Source: an uncultured Clostridia bacterium
GTDB taxonomy: Bacteria > Bacillota > Clostridia > Oscillospirales > Acutalibacteraceae
Direction of reading: 5' to 3'
NCBI GenBank assembly: GCA_944380765.1
Contig: CALWIO010000009.1
Location: 1-64,000 of the forward strand
Length of the DNA stretch: 64,000 nt
Position numbers and translations under genes: made by a program. Below, piece by piece: positions 32,560 through 43,202 of this stretch. The first letter of the stretch is position 1. Every line of letters starts with the position of its first letter. The notes under the pieces are model-generated. The model did no database searches. It had not been told where the DNA came from and worked only from the letters and a program-made list of their open reading frames with translations.

Positions 32560-34332
32560 TTATGATTGAAGCTGTTTGAATTTGTAAAATTCTCCCTGCT
32601 TCTGCATTAACTCGTCATAAGTGCCGCACTCAACGCAGCAGCCGTCCTTGACAACGGCTATTTTGTCGGCGTTTTTCACGGTCGAAAGCCTGTGCGCCAC
32701 TATGAAAGTAGTGCGGTCTTTTGTCAGGTTTTCAACAGCCGTCTGTATTTTCTTTTCCGAAACCGAATCCAGCGCGGAAGTAGCTTCGTCAAGCACAATC
32801 ACCCGCGGATTTCTGATAAGCGCGCGGGCTATTGAAATGCGCTGGCGCTGACCGCCGCTGAGGTTTGAGCCGTGCTCGGTAAGCACGGTGTTTTCACCGT
32901 CGGGAAGCTCCGCTATAAGCTCTTCAAGCAGAGCCGCCTTGATAACCGCGTCAAAATCCTCTTTGCTCACATTTTTAAGTCCGTATGTAATGTTCTCTTT
33001 TATAGTGCCGTTAAAGATAATCGGACTTTGCGGCACAACGCCTATAAACGAGCGGTAACTGCGCAGGTCGATATTTTTTATGTCTGTCCCGTCTATCGTC
33101 AGCGCGCCCGATGTGGGCAGGTCAAAGCCAATTACAAGATTGAGCGCCGTTGATTTTCCCGCTCCGCTCTCTCCCACAAGCGCCACCGTTTCGCCTTCGC
33201 TTATATGAAGCGTAAAGTCCCTTAAAATGTCGCGGTCGGGTTTGTCGCCGTAATGAAAGGACACATTTTTAAAATCGTATTCGCCGCTGAGCTTTTCCAG
33301 CCGGATTTTGCCCGTGTTGTTCTCAATATCGTTTTCCAACAGCAGTTCGCCTATTGACGAGAGCGATTCAAGCCCTTTCGCTATAATGGGAATAAGACCT
33401 ATAACGGCGCTTATGCTTCCTACAATAGTCGAAAAATAACTTTGATAAAGCACCACATCGCCCACGGGAATCAGCCGCTTAAACGCGAGAACAGCCGAGA
33501 ATATAAGGCAGCTCACCTGCAAAAGCTGAAAAACAAGCCATGAAACCGAGCCGAAAAGAGCCTGAAAAGTGTCCATGGAATAGCCTTTTGACTTTACATT
33601 TTCTATCTGCTTTGAAATCCGCTTTATCTCCCAGTTTTCAAGGGCGTGAGCGCGCGCGACAGGCACCAGCTCCACCATTTCAATCATTTTAGCGCCCGCC
33701 GTTTCCATTTCGCCGCGGAAATCCTTGTTCTTGCGGCGTATTTTTTTGCGGAAAAGCATTGTGACAGTAACCGCCACCGGCACCGCTATAAGGAAAAACG
33801 CGAAAACAATCCGGCTTTTTGAAAGAGTCACGGCTATGGTGACGATAATTGTAAGTATGAACATCAAAGCGTTTACGAAAAGCTGTTCCGAAAGAGTCTG
33901 AAACTGCTCCACATCGCGCATGAGTTTTGCCTGAATACGCCCGTTCTGCGTGTGCTTGTGATAGGCTATTGAAAGCTGCTGGATTTTAGTTACAAGCGCA
34001 AGGCGCAGCCCGGCCTCCGCGTCACGGATTGAAGAGGCGTAAAAATGCACATGCAGATAGTTAAAGGGTATGTTCAGAACAAGCAGCAAAGCAAAAGCCG
34101 CCGCGTTGATTATGATTTTCTGCCTGTCGGCCTGAGTGCCGGAGGAGGCGAGATTTATAAGATTTGAAGTCAGTATGGGCAGTATCCAGCAGGGGGAGTG
34201 CTTAATGGCAAAGCACACCGACGAGAGAAATATTTTGCCGTAGCTTCCCTTATAGACAGCGCACAGGGTTTTAAGAAGATGACCGCGGTTTTTGCGGAAA
34301 TCCTCGGTATAGCTGAGTGAAGTTCTTTCCAT
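32560..34332 (-). CDS. ABC transporter, fused permease and ATPase
   Basis: A 590-residue half-transporter of the exporter type. Five to six membrane helices (about 30-330) precede a nucleotide-binding domain with Walker A GESGAGKST (387-394), Q-loop PQSPI, signature LSGGQRQR (491-498), Walker B VIVLDEAT and H-loop AHRLS. It probably works as a homodimer, since no second half-transporter is adjacent. ATG 34332 has SD aaagggg; the longer reading to 34362 overlaps the promoter -10. Substrate unknown. It is operonic with the endoglycoceramidase-like gene. Confidence 0.92.
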   Translation of the reverse strand: MERTSLSYTEDFRKNRGHLLKTLCAVYKGSYGKIFLSSVCFAIKHSPCWILPILTSNLINLASSGTQADRQKIIINAAAFALLLVLNIPFNYLHVHFYASSIRDAEAGLRLALVTKIQQLSIAYHKHTQNGRIQAKLMRDVEQFQTLSEQLFVNALMFILTIIVTIAVTLSKSRIVFAFFLIAVPVAVTVTMLFRKKIRRKNKDFRGEMETAGAKMIEMVELVPVARAHALENWEIKRISKQIENVKSKGYSMDTFQALFGSVSWLVFQLLQVSCLIFSAVLAFKRLIPVGDVVLYQSYFSTIVGSISAVIGLIPIIAKGLESLSSIGELLLENDIENNTGKIRLEKLSGEYDFKNVSFHYGDKPDRDILRDFTLHISEGETVALVGESGAGKSTALNLVIGFDLPTSGALTIDGTDIKNIDLRSYRSFIGVVPQSPIIFNGTIKENITYGLKNVSKEDFDAVIKAALLEELIAELPDGENTVLTEHGSNLSGGQRQRISIARALIRNPRVIVLDEATSALDSVSEKKIQTAVENLTKDRTTFIVAHRLSTVKNADKIAVVKDGCCVECGTYDELMQKQGEFYKFKQLQS

Positions 34333-34360
34333 CTTTTCCGCCCCTTTCCCGTATGGCTTC

Positions 34361-34388
34361 ATTATAACACAGTCCTTTGAAAATACAA
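34361..34388 (-). promoter_or_regulatory. Promoter of the ABC transporter / GH5 operon
   Basis: On the minus strand TTGTAT (34383-34388), 16-base spacer, TATAAT (34361-34366). Confidence 0.65.
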
Positions 34389-34445
34389 CAGTAAAAAAAG
34401 GTTTTTAATAACCGTTTTTAAAAAGCCGAAACGGCAAAAAAATCC

Positions 34446-34474
34446 TTTACAAATCAGTCTTTTTTTATTATACT
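34446..34474 (+). promoter_or_regulatory. Promoter of the putP gene
   Basis: TTTACA (34446-34451), 17-base spacer, TATACT (34469-34474), with a second TATAAT four bases on. Confidence 0.65.
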
Positions 34475-34533
34475 ATAATAGTATTTTTATAGAGCTGTGG
34501 GGCGTGTTCGCTCCGGTTGTCAGGAGGAATGGT

Positions 34534-36063
34534 ATGACTTCAGCACAGATTTATATTATCCTCGCAATAGTTATATATCTTGTTGCGATGATAATAATGG
34601 GCGCGGTGTATTCAAAGAAGAATAAGAGCACCGACGATTTTTACCTCGGCGGCAGAAAGCTCGGCCCGCTTGTTACCGCAATGAGCGCGGAAGCTTCGGA
34701 TATGAGCTCGTATCTTTTAATGGGACTTCCCGGACTTGCCGTGGTTTACGGTATAGCCGAAGCGTCATGGACCGCCATAGGACTTGCGGTGGGTACTTAT
34801 GTCAACTGGCTGATTGTTGCCAAAAGAATAAGGATTTACTCAAACAAAATCAACGCCGTTACAATACCTGAGTTTTTCTCAAAGAGATATAATGACAAAG
34901 CCAATGTGCTCAGCCTTATCGCGGCTCTTGTAATTGTCGTCTTTTTTGTTCCCTATACTTCCTCGGGCTTTTCAGCCTGCGGCAAGCTGTTTTCCTCGCT
35001 GTTCGGAGTGGACTATAAGCTTGCGATGATTGTCAGCGCGGTTGTAATAGTAGTTTATACCACAATGGGCGGCTTTACAGCGGCTTCGGTTACAGACCTT
35101 GTTCAGTCGATTGTTATGACCGTCGCTCTGTTTGTGGTTGTCATTTTCGGAGTCAGGCAGGCGGGCGGACTTTCGGCTGTTATCGAAAACGCCTCAACTC
35201 TTCCCGACTATTTCAGCCTTGTTTCCACCGGTGACGGCGAGGGCGGAGTAAAGCCCTACGGCGCGATAACCATTGTGTCCACGCTGGCGTGGGGACTCGG
35301 TTATTTCGGTATGCCTCATATCCTGCTTCGCTTTATGGCTATTGAGGATTCCAAAAAACTCAAAACCTCCCGCAGAATAGCCTCTGTCTGGGTGGTAGTC
35401 TCAATGGCGGTCGCCATATTTATCGGTACTGTCGGCGTCGGACTTATAAAAGCCGGAGTGTTGAGCGGCGATTTTGACGGCGAAAGAGTTATTGTTGAAA
35501 TTTCAAAATATTTAAGCACCTTCGGCGCTCTGCCCGCTTTTGTCGCCGGTATAATTCTTTCCGGCATACTCGCGGCTACAATGTCCACCGCCGATTCTCA
35601 GCTTCTTGCCGCGGCTTCGTCAGCCTCGCAGGATATTTTCATCTCTTTCTTCAAGGTGAAAATTTCTCAGAAAAAGGCAATGCTCATAGCGAGAATTTCG
35701 GTTGTTGTAATCACAATTATCGGCATTATTATAGCGCTTGACGAAAACAGCTCCATTTTCAGGGTTGTGTCTTTCGCGTGGGCAGGCTTCGGAGCGGCTT
35801 TCGGTCCACTTGTGCTTTTCTCGCTGTTCTGGAAAAGAACAACAAAGGCGGGCGCCATTGCCGGTATGGTTTTCGGCGGCGTTATGGTGTTTGTGTGGAA
35901 ATACTTAATAGCGCGCCTCGGCGGCATTTTCAATATTTACGAGCTTCTTCCGGCGTTCATTATTTCGTCGCTGGCAATCGTGATATTCTCTCTCGCAACC
36001 GACAAACCCTCTGCCGAAGTTGAAAAGGCGTTTGACGAGGTAAAAGAAGAAATGGCAAAATAA
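34534..36063 (+). CDS. putP: Sodium/proline symporter family (PutP, SSS)
   Basis: A 509-residue sodium:solute symporter with about 13 membrane helices. YSKKNKSTDDFYLGGRKLGPLVTAMSAEASDMSSYLLMGLPG is the typical PutP opening (Na+ and proline site residues in helix 2), and ILSGILAATMSTADSQLLAAASSASQDI supplies the Na+-site S/T residues of helix 9. ATG 34534 sits 6 bases after SD aggagg; the longer frame to 34504 has no SD. Proline is the best guess, though other amino acids are possible. glyS follows. Confidence 0.9.
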   Translation: MTSAQIYIILAIVIYLVAMIIMGAVYSKKNKSTDDFYLGGRKLGPLVTAMSAEASDMSSYLLMGLPGLAVVYGIAEASWTAIGLAVGTYVNWLIVAKRIRIYSNKINAVTIPEFFSKRYNDKANVLSLIAALVIVVFFVPYTSSGFSACGKLFSSLFGVDYKLAMIVSAVVIVVYTTMGGFTAASVTDLVQSIVMTVALFVVVIFGVRQAGGLSAVIENASTLPDYFSLVSTGDGEGGVKPYGAITIVSTLAWGLGYFGMPHILLRFMAIEDSKKLKTSRRIASVWVVVSMAVAIFIGTVGVGLIKAGVLSGDFDGERVIVEISKYLSTFGALPAFVAGIILSGILAATMSTADSQLLAAASSASQDIFISFFKVKISQKKAMLIARISVVVITIIGIIIALDENSSIFRVVSFAWAGFGAAFGPLVLFSLFWKRTTKAGAIAGMVFGGVMVFVWKYLIARLGGIFNIYELLPAFIISSLAIVIFSLATDKPSAEVEKAFDEVKEEMAK

Positions 36064-36099
36064 TTGCCGCATATATATTTAAAGGAATGACCTGAGCTT

Positions 36100-37479
36100 A
36101 TGAAAAACACAGACAAATCAATGGAAAAAATAGTTGCACTCTGCAAGGGCAGGGGATTTATATTCCCCGGCAGCGATATTTACGGCGGACTTGCCAATAC
36201 ATGGGATTACGGCCCTCTCGGCGCGAGACTTAAAAATAATGTAAAGGATACATGGAGAAAACGCTTTATTCAGGAGCGCAAAAACAGCTATGAAGTGGAT
36301 GCGGATATTTTAATGCACCCGCGCGTGTGGGAGGCGAGCGGCCATGTGGCTTCTTTCTCGGACCCTCTGCTCGACTGCAAGGAGTGCAAAATGCGTCACA
36401 GAGCCGATAACCTTATCGACGATTTTGACCCGGACGCCCATGCCGACGGTATGACTAAGGAGGAGATGTTCCAGTATATCAAGGACCATCACATTCCCTG
36501 CCCCAACTGCGGCAAGCATAATTTTACCGATATAAGGGAATTTAACCTGATGTTCCAGACATTCAGGGGAGTTACAAACAACAGCAAGAGCGTTATTTAT
36601 TTAAGACCTGAAAACGCTCAGGGCGAATATGTGAACTATCTTAATGTTCAGAGAACAATGAGAGCGAAGCTGCCTTTCAGCATAGGTCAGATAGGCAAGG
36701 CTTTCAGAAACGAGATAACTCCCGGCAACTTTACTTTCCGCACAATCGAGTTTGAGCAGATGGAGTTCCAGACCTTCTGTAAAGAGGGTACCGACGGCGA
36801 GCTTTACGACTATTTCAAGGAATACGGCAAAAAGTATTTTGAGGATTTGGGAATTGCAGAAGAGCATTTGCGCTACCATGACCACGAAAAACTTGCCCAT
36901 TACGCGAAAGCCGCCTGCGACATTGAGTTTTTGTTCCCCTTCGGCTGGGGCGAAATCAACGGCACGCATAACCGTACCGATTTTGACCTTTCACGCCATC
37001 AGGAATACAGCGGTCAGAAGATGGACTATCTTGACCCCGAAACCAACGAGAGATATATACCCTATATCATAGAGTCAACCTACGGGCTTGACAGAACAGT
37101 GCTCGCGCTTTTATGCGAGGCGTATGACGAGGAAGTTATAGACGCCGAGAAGAACGATACAAGAGTAGTGCTCCGTTTAAACCCCGTTGTGGCGCCCTAT
37201 AAGGCGGCAGTGCTTCCGCTTTCAAAGAAGCTGTCCGACAAGGCGCTTGAAGTGTATTCGGCTCTTTCAAAGTCGTTTATGACCGACTTCGACGAAACCG
37301 GCTCAATAGGCAAGCGTTACCGCCGTCAGGACGAGGTCGGAACGCCTTTCTGCATAACCTATGATTTTGACAGCGAAAACGACGGCTGCGTTACCGTGCG
37401 TGACCGTGATTCAATGGAGCAGGTAAGAATGCCCGTTGAAAAGGTCGCCGCCTATATTGAGGAAAAAATAAAATTTTAA
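36100..37479 (+). CDS. glyS: Glycyl-tRNA synthetase, homodimeric type
   Basis: A 459-residue class II synthetase charging tRNA-Gly. It is the single-chain alpha2 type, not the alpha2beta2 GlyQ/GlyS form. Motif 1 region GGLANTWDYGPLGARLKNNVKDTW, motif 2 GKAFRNEITPGNFTFRTIEFEQMEF, and motif 3 YIIESTYGLDRTVLALL; Cys pair inserts LLDCKECKMRH and IPCPNCGKHNF may bind zinc. The C-terminal anticodon domain has VAPYKAAVLPLS. The SD aaagga is about 14 bases before ATG, a long spacing. No T-box leader fits the 36-base gap after putP. Confidence 0.96.
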   Translation: MKNTDKSMEKIVALCKGRGFIFPGSDIYGGLANTWDYGPLGARLKNNVKDTWRKRFIQERKNSYEVDADILMHPRVWEASGHVASFSDPLLDCKECKMRHRADNLIDDFDPDAHADGMTKEEMFQYIKDHHIPCPNCGKHNFTDIREFNLMFQTFRGVTNNSKSVIYLRPENAQGEYVNYLNVQRTMRAKLPFSIGQIGKAFRNEITPGNFTFRTIEFEQMEFQTFCKEGTDGELYDYFKEYGKKYFEDLGIAEEHLRYHDHEKLAHYAKAACDIEFLFPFGWGEINGTHNRTDFDLSRHQEYSGQKMDYLDPETNERYIPYIIESTYGLDRTVLALLCEAYDEEVIDAEKNDTRVVLRLNPVVAPYKAAVLPLSKKLSDKALEVYSALSKSFMTDFDETGSIGKRYRRQDEVGTPFCITYDFDSENDGCVTVRDRDSMEQVRMPVEKVAAYIEEKIKF

Positions 37480-37506
37480 CCGCTGTACTCGAGAGGAGTG
37501 GGCTCA

Positions 37507-38451
37507 GTGAAAAAGCTGCTGCTTGTTATAAACCCCACCGCCGGAAAAAGGCTCGCAAAGGACTATACTCTCAGAATAATAAATAAGTTTGATACCGCCG
37601 GTTACCATGTGACCACCTGCTGTACTCAGATTAACAAAAATGCCTGCGACATTGTTTTAAACCGCGGCAGGGAGTTCGATTTGATTGTCTGCTGCGGAGG
37701 CGACGGCACTTTAAAGGAGACTATCTGCGGCGTTATAGGGCTTAATACCGGTACGAGAATCGGCTATATACCGCTCGGCACCACCAACGATTTTGCCCAC
37801 TCGGTCGATATTCCCACAGACGCCTTAAAGGCGGCGAACGCTATTGTAGGCGGCAGGGAAATGCCCTGCGATTTGGGCAGCTTTAACGGTAGGGAGCAGT
37901 TTATATATGTATCCTGCTTCGGCAATTTCTGTGATGTTTCATATAAAGCGCCCCAAAAGCTGAAAAACAAAATCGGCAGGCAGGCGTACTACCTTGAAAC
38001 CGTAAAGGAGCTGTCAAAAATCAAAGGCTACAACGCCCGGATTGAGTGTGATGACGGCGAGGTAATAGAGGGAAGATTTTTCTACGGCGGAGTTTCAAAT
38101 TCCTACTCCATAGCCGGCTTTCCCGTGCTTGAAAACGCCGGCGTAGATTTCAGCGACGGTTATCACGAGCTGGCGCTTATCAGAATGCCGAAAACGCCCG
38201 GGCAGCTTGTGTCAATACTTTCGGCAATGATTAAAAAAGATGTGCTTGATAATGAGTACATAGTAGTAAAAAAGGGTAAAAACTTCAAGTTCTATTTTGA
38301 CGAGCCGGTCGCGTGGACTCTTGACGGCGAATACGGCGGCGAACATTCTTTTGCCGAAATCTCCAATATGGAAAAAGCCGTAACGCTGATTGTCAATAAT
38401 GACGATTATGTTTCCGACAGCGATGAGAGTTTCAGCTTTGACGAAGCGTAA
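37507..38451 (+). CDS. Diacylglycerol/lipid kinase family protein, copy 2
   Basis: A 314-residue paralogue of the kinase at 5958-6917. KKLLLVINPTAGKRLAKD, the ATP motif CCGGDGTLKETICG, GYIPLGTTNDFAHSVDIP, YGGVSNSYSIAGFPVLENA and the closing TLDGEYGGEH are all present. The start is GTG 37507, 8 bases after SD agaggag; the GTG at 37498 is inside the SD region. Two such kinases in one window suggest different lipid substrates, or one true DagK and one relative. It follows glyS by 27 bases. Confidence 0.9.
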   Translation: MKKLLLVINPTAGKRLAKDYTLRIINKFDTAGYHVTTCCTQINKNACDIVLNRGREFDLIVCCGGDGTLKETICGVIGLNTGTRIGYIPLGTTNDFAHSVDIPTDALKAANAIVGGREMPCDLGSFNGREQFIYVSCFGNFCDVSYKAPQKLKNKIGRQAYYLETVKELSKIKGYNARIECDDGEVIEGRFFYGGVSNSYSIAGFPVLENAGVDFSDGYHELALIRMPKTPGQLVSILSAMIKKDVLDNEYIVVKKGKNFKFYFDEPVAWTLDGEYGGEHSFAEISNMEKAVTLIVNNDDYVSDSDESFSFDEA

Positions 38452-38462
38452 AATTCAAAAAA

Positions 38463-38514
38463 ATAATCAGCAGGCGTAAAGAGCAACAGCTTTACACCTG
38501 CTGATTTTATTTTT
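38463..38514. terminator. Bidirectional terminator, lipid kinase 2 / deacetylase
   Basis: A 17-base stem aatcagcaggcgtaaag/ctttacacctgctgatt with one C-A mismatch, then ttatttttc. Confidence 0.93.
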
Positions 38515-38517
38515 CCG

Positions 38518-39276
38518 TCAGTCAAGCTTTTTTTGCCTGCCCGTATGGTCGATAGTGTAGTTTTCCTTGTATATAAGCTCGTCAACGCCCACAAAGGAAT
38601 AACCCTGCTTTTCAAGCTGAGTCAGTATAATGTCAAGGGCGGGGGCGGTGTTGTCAACTCCGTTGTGAAAAAGTATAATGGCGCCGTTTGAAACCGACGG
38701 CACAACCCGGTTCACAATTTCGTCAACCGAAAGCCCCGTGTAGTCAAGACTGTCCACATTCCATTGAATCATTGTCATGCCAAGGGCGGCAGCGGCGTCA
38801 ATGCTCTGGTCGGTGTAGTCGCCCGAGGGCGCGCGGGCAAGAGTAACCTTGCTGTTTGTAATGCCTTCCAGCTTTTCGTTGCAGTTTTCAAGTTCCAGAC
38901 GTATTTCGTCATATCCGCAGGAGGAAAACGCCTTGTGCGTGTCGGAATGATTGGCTATGGTGTGTCCGGCGTCATAAAAAGCCTTTACGCTTTCGGGAAA
39001 TTTTGACGCCCATTCGCCCACAATAAAAAATGTGGCTTTCGCGTTGTGCTTTTTAAGCACTTCTATTATATCCCCGGTGTCCTGGTCGGTCCAGGCGGCG
39101 TCAAAGGTGACGGCTATTTTCTTTTCATCGGTCTCAACGGAATAAACGGGCAGCTTTCGCGCTGTGGCGGCGGCGTCAACGCTTTTTTGAGCGATTAACC
39201 CGGCGAGTATTCCGAGTATAAGAAAAAAGCAAAATACAATTATCAGCGTGCGCTTTTTTACAGTCCATATCCGCAT
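38518..39276 (-). CDS. Polysaccharide deacetylase (PdaB-like)
   Basis: A 252-residue NodB-fold esterase with one N-terminal membrane anchor (about 9-29), so the catalytic domain is outside. Motif 1 is KIAVTFDAAWTDQDT, with the PdaB-type FDAAW rather than TFDD. Motif 2 is HTIANHSDTHKAFS (metal histidines), then RAPSGDYTD, WNVDSLDYTG and ILFHNGVD. PdaB proteins act on peptidoglycan in spore formers. It starts 8 bases after SD gggagg, which is built into the preceding hairpin. Confidence 0.9.
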   Translation of the reverse strand: MRIWTVKKRTLIIVFCFFLILGILAGLIAQKSVDAAATARKLPVYSVETDEKKIAVTFDAAWTDQDTGDIIEVLKKHNAKATFFIVGEWASKFPESVKAFYDAGHTIANHSDTHKAFSSCGYDEIRLELENCNEKLEGITNSKVTLARAPSGDYTDQSIDAAAALGMTMIQWNVDSLDYTGLSVDEIVNRVVPSVSNGAIILFHNGVDNTAPALDIILTQLEKQGYSFVGVDELIYKENYTIDHTGRQKKLD

Positions 39277-39280
39277 AAAA

Positions 39281-39311
39281 AATCCCTCCCATAAAATATA
39301 TGAGAGGGATT
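39281..39311 (-). terminator. Hairpin overlapping the deacetylase ribosome-binding site
   Basis: On the minus strand aatccctc (39304-39311) pairs with gagggatt (39281-39288) and a T run leads straight into the ATG at 39276. The SD gggagg (39285-39290) shares four bases with the 3' stem strand. The element can terminate transcripts of the upstream zinc-ribbon gene and could also hide the SD. Confidence 0.65.
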
Positions 39312-39333
39312 AAAGTTTATGTGAGTTATGTGA

Positions 39334-40116
39334 TTATTTTGCCTCAGCCTTGCGAAGCTCGGCAATTTCGTTGTCAATAAACTCCTGCATTGAGGGCTGT
39401 TCTTTAAGCTGTTTTTTAAGGCCTCTGCCCACAACAATGTTCAAAGCGAAGTTTATAAGGAAAAGAACAACGCCTACAATAAATCCGTAGCCCAAGCTGC
39501 ATTGAGTGATAATTCCTCCGCCCAAAGACTCGCAGGCGGTTGTAAACTGCATAAAGAATACCGCGGCAACGCCGAAGCTTACGGCGCTTATGGCGTTTAA
39601 CACAACATTGAACATATAGCGCATGTTTATTCCTGCGAACAAAAGCACAAAAAAGTTAAGCACTCCGCAGGCAACGGAAAGAAGCAGCAGCAAGCAGGCA
39701 ATAACAACCATACGCACCGCATTCCCTAAAACATCAGCGCCTAAAAACAGGGTTACAACGCTGCCTATATCATATTCAAGAAGATAGTCAAGAATAAAGG
39801 TGAGGAAAGATACCGTCTTTGTTCCCGAATAGAAGGGGAGCGTTACGGTGAATTTATAAAGGGGAAGCAGCAGCGCTATAAGCGGAGCGAATGTGAGAAC
39901 AAGGCGGACAATGCGGAGCTTAGAACCCCATACCGCGCTTTTGAAGTTGCTCAGCTTGTAGTGGAATTTCGCAAAGGCGCGCTCTGCGAAATCGGCGTCC
40001 TGGTCAAGCCGTTCCTCCCATTTGTGATTGGGAATATTTACTCCGCAGTAAGGACACTCGGCGCGGATATTCCATATTTTCAAGGTGTGACCGCATTCGG
40101 GACATTTTGCTGCCAT
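39334..40116 (-). CDS. Membrane protein with N-terminal zinc ribbon
   Basis: A 260-residue protein. Residues 4-25 (AAKCPECGHTLKIWNIRAECPYCG) form a rubredoxin-like four-cysteine ribbon. Four hydrophobic helices follow (about 65-85, 105-125, 135-160, 200-230), with a basic/acidic C-terminal tail ending AEAK. ATG 40116 has a fair SD (aagagtg); the longer frame to 40176 lacks one. I do not recognise a functional family. It lies between a GH51 gene (81 bases upstream) and the deacetylase. Confidence 0.65.
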   Translation of the reverse strand: MAAKCPECGHTLKIWNIRAECPYCGVNIPNHKWEERLDQDADFAERAFAKFHYKLSNFKSAVWGSKLRIVRLVLTFAPLIALLLPLYKFTVTLPFYSGTKTVSFLTFILDYLLEYDIGSVVTLFLGADVLGNAVRMVVIACLLLLLSVACGVLNFFVLLFAGINMRYMFNVVLNAISAVSFGVAAVFFMQFTTACESLGGGIITQCSLGYGFIVGVVLFLINFALNIVVGRGLKKQLKEQPSMQEFIDNEIAELRKAEAK

Positions 40117-40196
40117 AACATCACTCTTTTCTGATTTTGATAGCCTCAGACAGCCGTTTCTGCCGCCTGAAAACATCTTAAATTATTTTAACATAA

Positions 40197-41726
<1,530 letters not shown>

Positions 41727-43001
41727 TTATTCAATTTCTTCAATATATTTGTTTGCCAGAAAATCTCTGAGGATTTCAATATTTTCGTCCATATCCATTA
41801 CAAGGCAGCTTCCCAGTCCCGAAATGCTCTTGCTCGACCAGGTGCCCTCAGCGGGAATCTGCTGCTGTACGATTTCATATCCGTAAGCTTTGTTTTTCAG
41901 CGCCTCAAAGGCAAAGTCAAGCATTTCATCGGAAGAGATATTCGTCTTGACAAGGGGAATAATGGTTTCTGCAAGGCTCAGCAGGGTTTTAAAGTCCTGC
42001 TGTTTCGCTTTTTCAACAATGGCGGTGATTACCTTTCTCTGACGGTATGTTCTCATAAAGTCGGAGTCAAGATACCTTATTCTGCTGTACCACAAAGCCT
42101 GCTCGCCGTTTAAATGCACGCTTTCACCGGCTTCAATGCGGACGGGAACCTCAATTTTACCCGAATTATATGTGTATTCGCTCTCTTTTTCGGTTACCTC
42201 AACATTTATGCCGCCTATGGCGTCAACAATGGTTGTGAAAATATCAAAATCAACAACCGCGTAGTAGGGTATTTCCACCTTGAAATTCAGTTCAAGGGTA
42301 TCAACAAGTCCCTGAATACCGCCGTAAAAATACGCGGCGTTCAGTTTCGCGTAACGCCTGCCGGCAATCTGCGTGTAGGAGTCGCGCAGAAATGAGGTCA
42401 GCTTAATCTGACCGTTTTTATGGTCAAGGGTAACGAGCATCATCGTGTCCGAGCGGGAAGCGGTTTCGCCCTCGCGCGCGTCAACGCCGACTAACAGTAT
42501 GTTAAGCTGCTGACTGTCGCTGTAAAGCTCGGAACTGCTTATGTATTCGTTTTCAGCCAGGGGCTCGTCTGTATTGAAAAGCGAAAGAAGACGGTTGACC
42601 GTGCTGTACCCGTAAAAGCCCACGCAGGAAGCGCCCACAAGAATAAGGCAGAGAAGAACAATAAAGGTGTTCCTTATCGGGTGGCGTTTTTTCCTTTTCG
42701 GAGCCTTTTTCTTTTTGTCGGGAACAATGTCGCCGTAAACCTCGCTGACATCTTCAAATTCTATCTGCTGACGGCGGCGGTTCTGTACCGCGCTGTTGTA
42801 TTTTACAATAAAGCTGTCGTCTTCGTCGGTGGAGGAGCTTTTCTGCCTGCTTTCGGAATTTCGGCTTCCCGAAAACGATGAAAAATCCTCAAAATCACCG
42901 TCGGAAGAATTGCTGTAAATATCTTCGTATTTGTCGTTCTGCGAGGAGTTGCTGAAAATATCCTCGAAGTCGTCCTTGCCGGAAAAACGGTTGTCTGCCA
43001 A
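41727..43001 (-). CDS. LytR-CpsA-Psr family cell-wall phosphotransferase
   Basis: A 424-residue membrane-anchored enzyme that attaches teichoic acids or capsule to peptidoglycan. A long Ser/Asp/Glu-rich cytoplasmic region (1-110; repeats of DIFSNSS, DIYSNSS) precedes one membrane helix (about 125-150). The LCP domain (about 175-330) has NILLVGVDAREGETASRSDTMMLVTLD, TSFLRDSYTQIAG and KLNAAYFYGG, with the polyprenyl-pyrophosphate arginines. The start is TTG 43001 behind gggagtg; a longer ORF crosses the promoter. Confidence 0.92.
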   Translation of the reverse strand: MADNRFSGKDDFEDIFSNSSQNDKYEDIYSNSSDGDFEDFSSFSGSRNSESRQKSSSTDEDDSFIVKYNSAVQNRRRQQIEFEDVSEVYGDIVPDKKKKAPKRKKRHPIRNTFIVLLCLILVGASCVGFYGYSTVNRLLSLFNTDEPLAENEYISSSELYSDSQQLNILLVGVDAREGETASRSDTMMLVTLDHKNGQIKLTSFLRDSYTQIAGRRYAKLNAAYFYGGIQGLVDTLELNFKVEIPYYAVVDFDIFTTIVDAIGGINVEVTEKESEYTYNSGKIEVPVRIEAGESVHLNGEQALWYSRIRYLDSDFMRTYRQRKVITAIVEKAKQQDFKTLLSLAETIIPLVKTNISSDEMLDFAFEALKNKAYGYEIVQQQIPAEGTWSSKSISGLGSCLVMDMDENIEILRDFLANKYIEEIE

Positions 43002-43032
43002 TATACACACTCCCATAAACCATATTAAGTAC

Positions 43033-43061
43033 ATTTTACAACAAGACATAAAAAAGCACAA
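43033..43061 (-). promoter_or_regulatory. Promoter of the LytR-CpsA-Psr gene
   Basis: On the minus strand TTGTGC (43056-43061), 17-base spacer, TAAAAT (43033-43038). Confidence 0.7.
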
Positions 43062-43202
43062 TATTTTTTTTCGTTTTGGATATGGAATTTTAAGTTTTTT
43101 TCAATAATTTTTTTCTAATACTTGCAACAAACAGGAAAATTATGTATAATTGTAAGCAGTATAGTCCGGCCGCGTCCTGCGGTCATATTTCGGGAGTAAA
43201 GC

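Noticed and set aside
36064..36099. T-box leader for glyS
   Set aside because: Only 36 bases separate putP and glyS, too short for a T-box.
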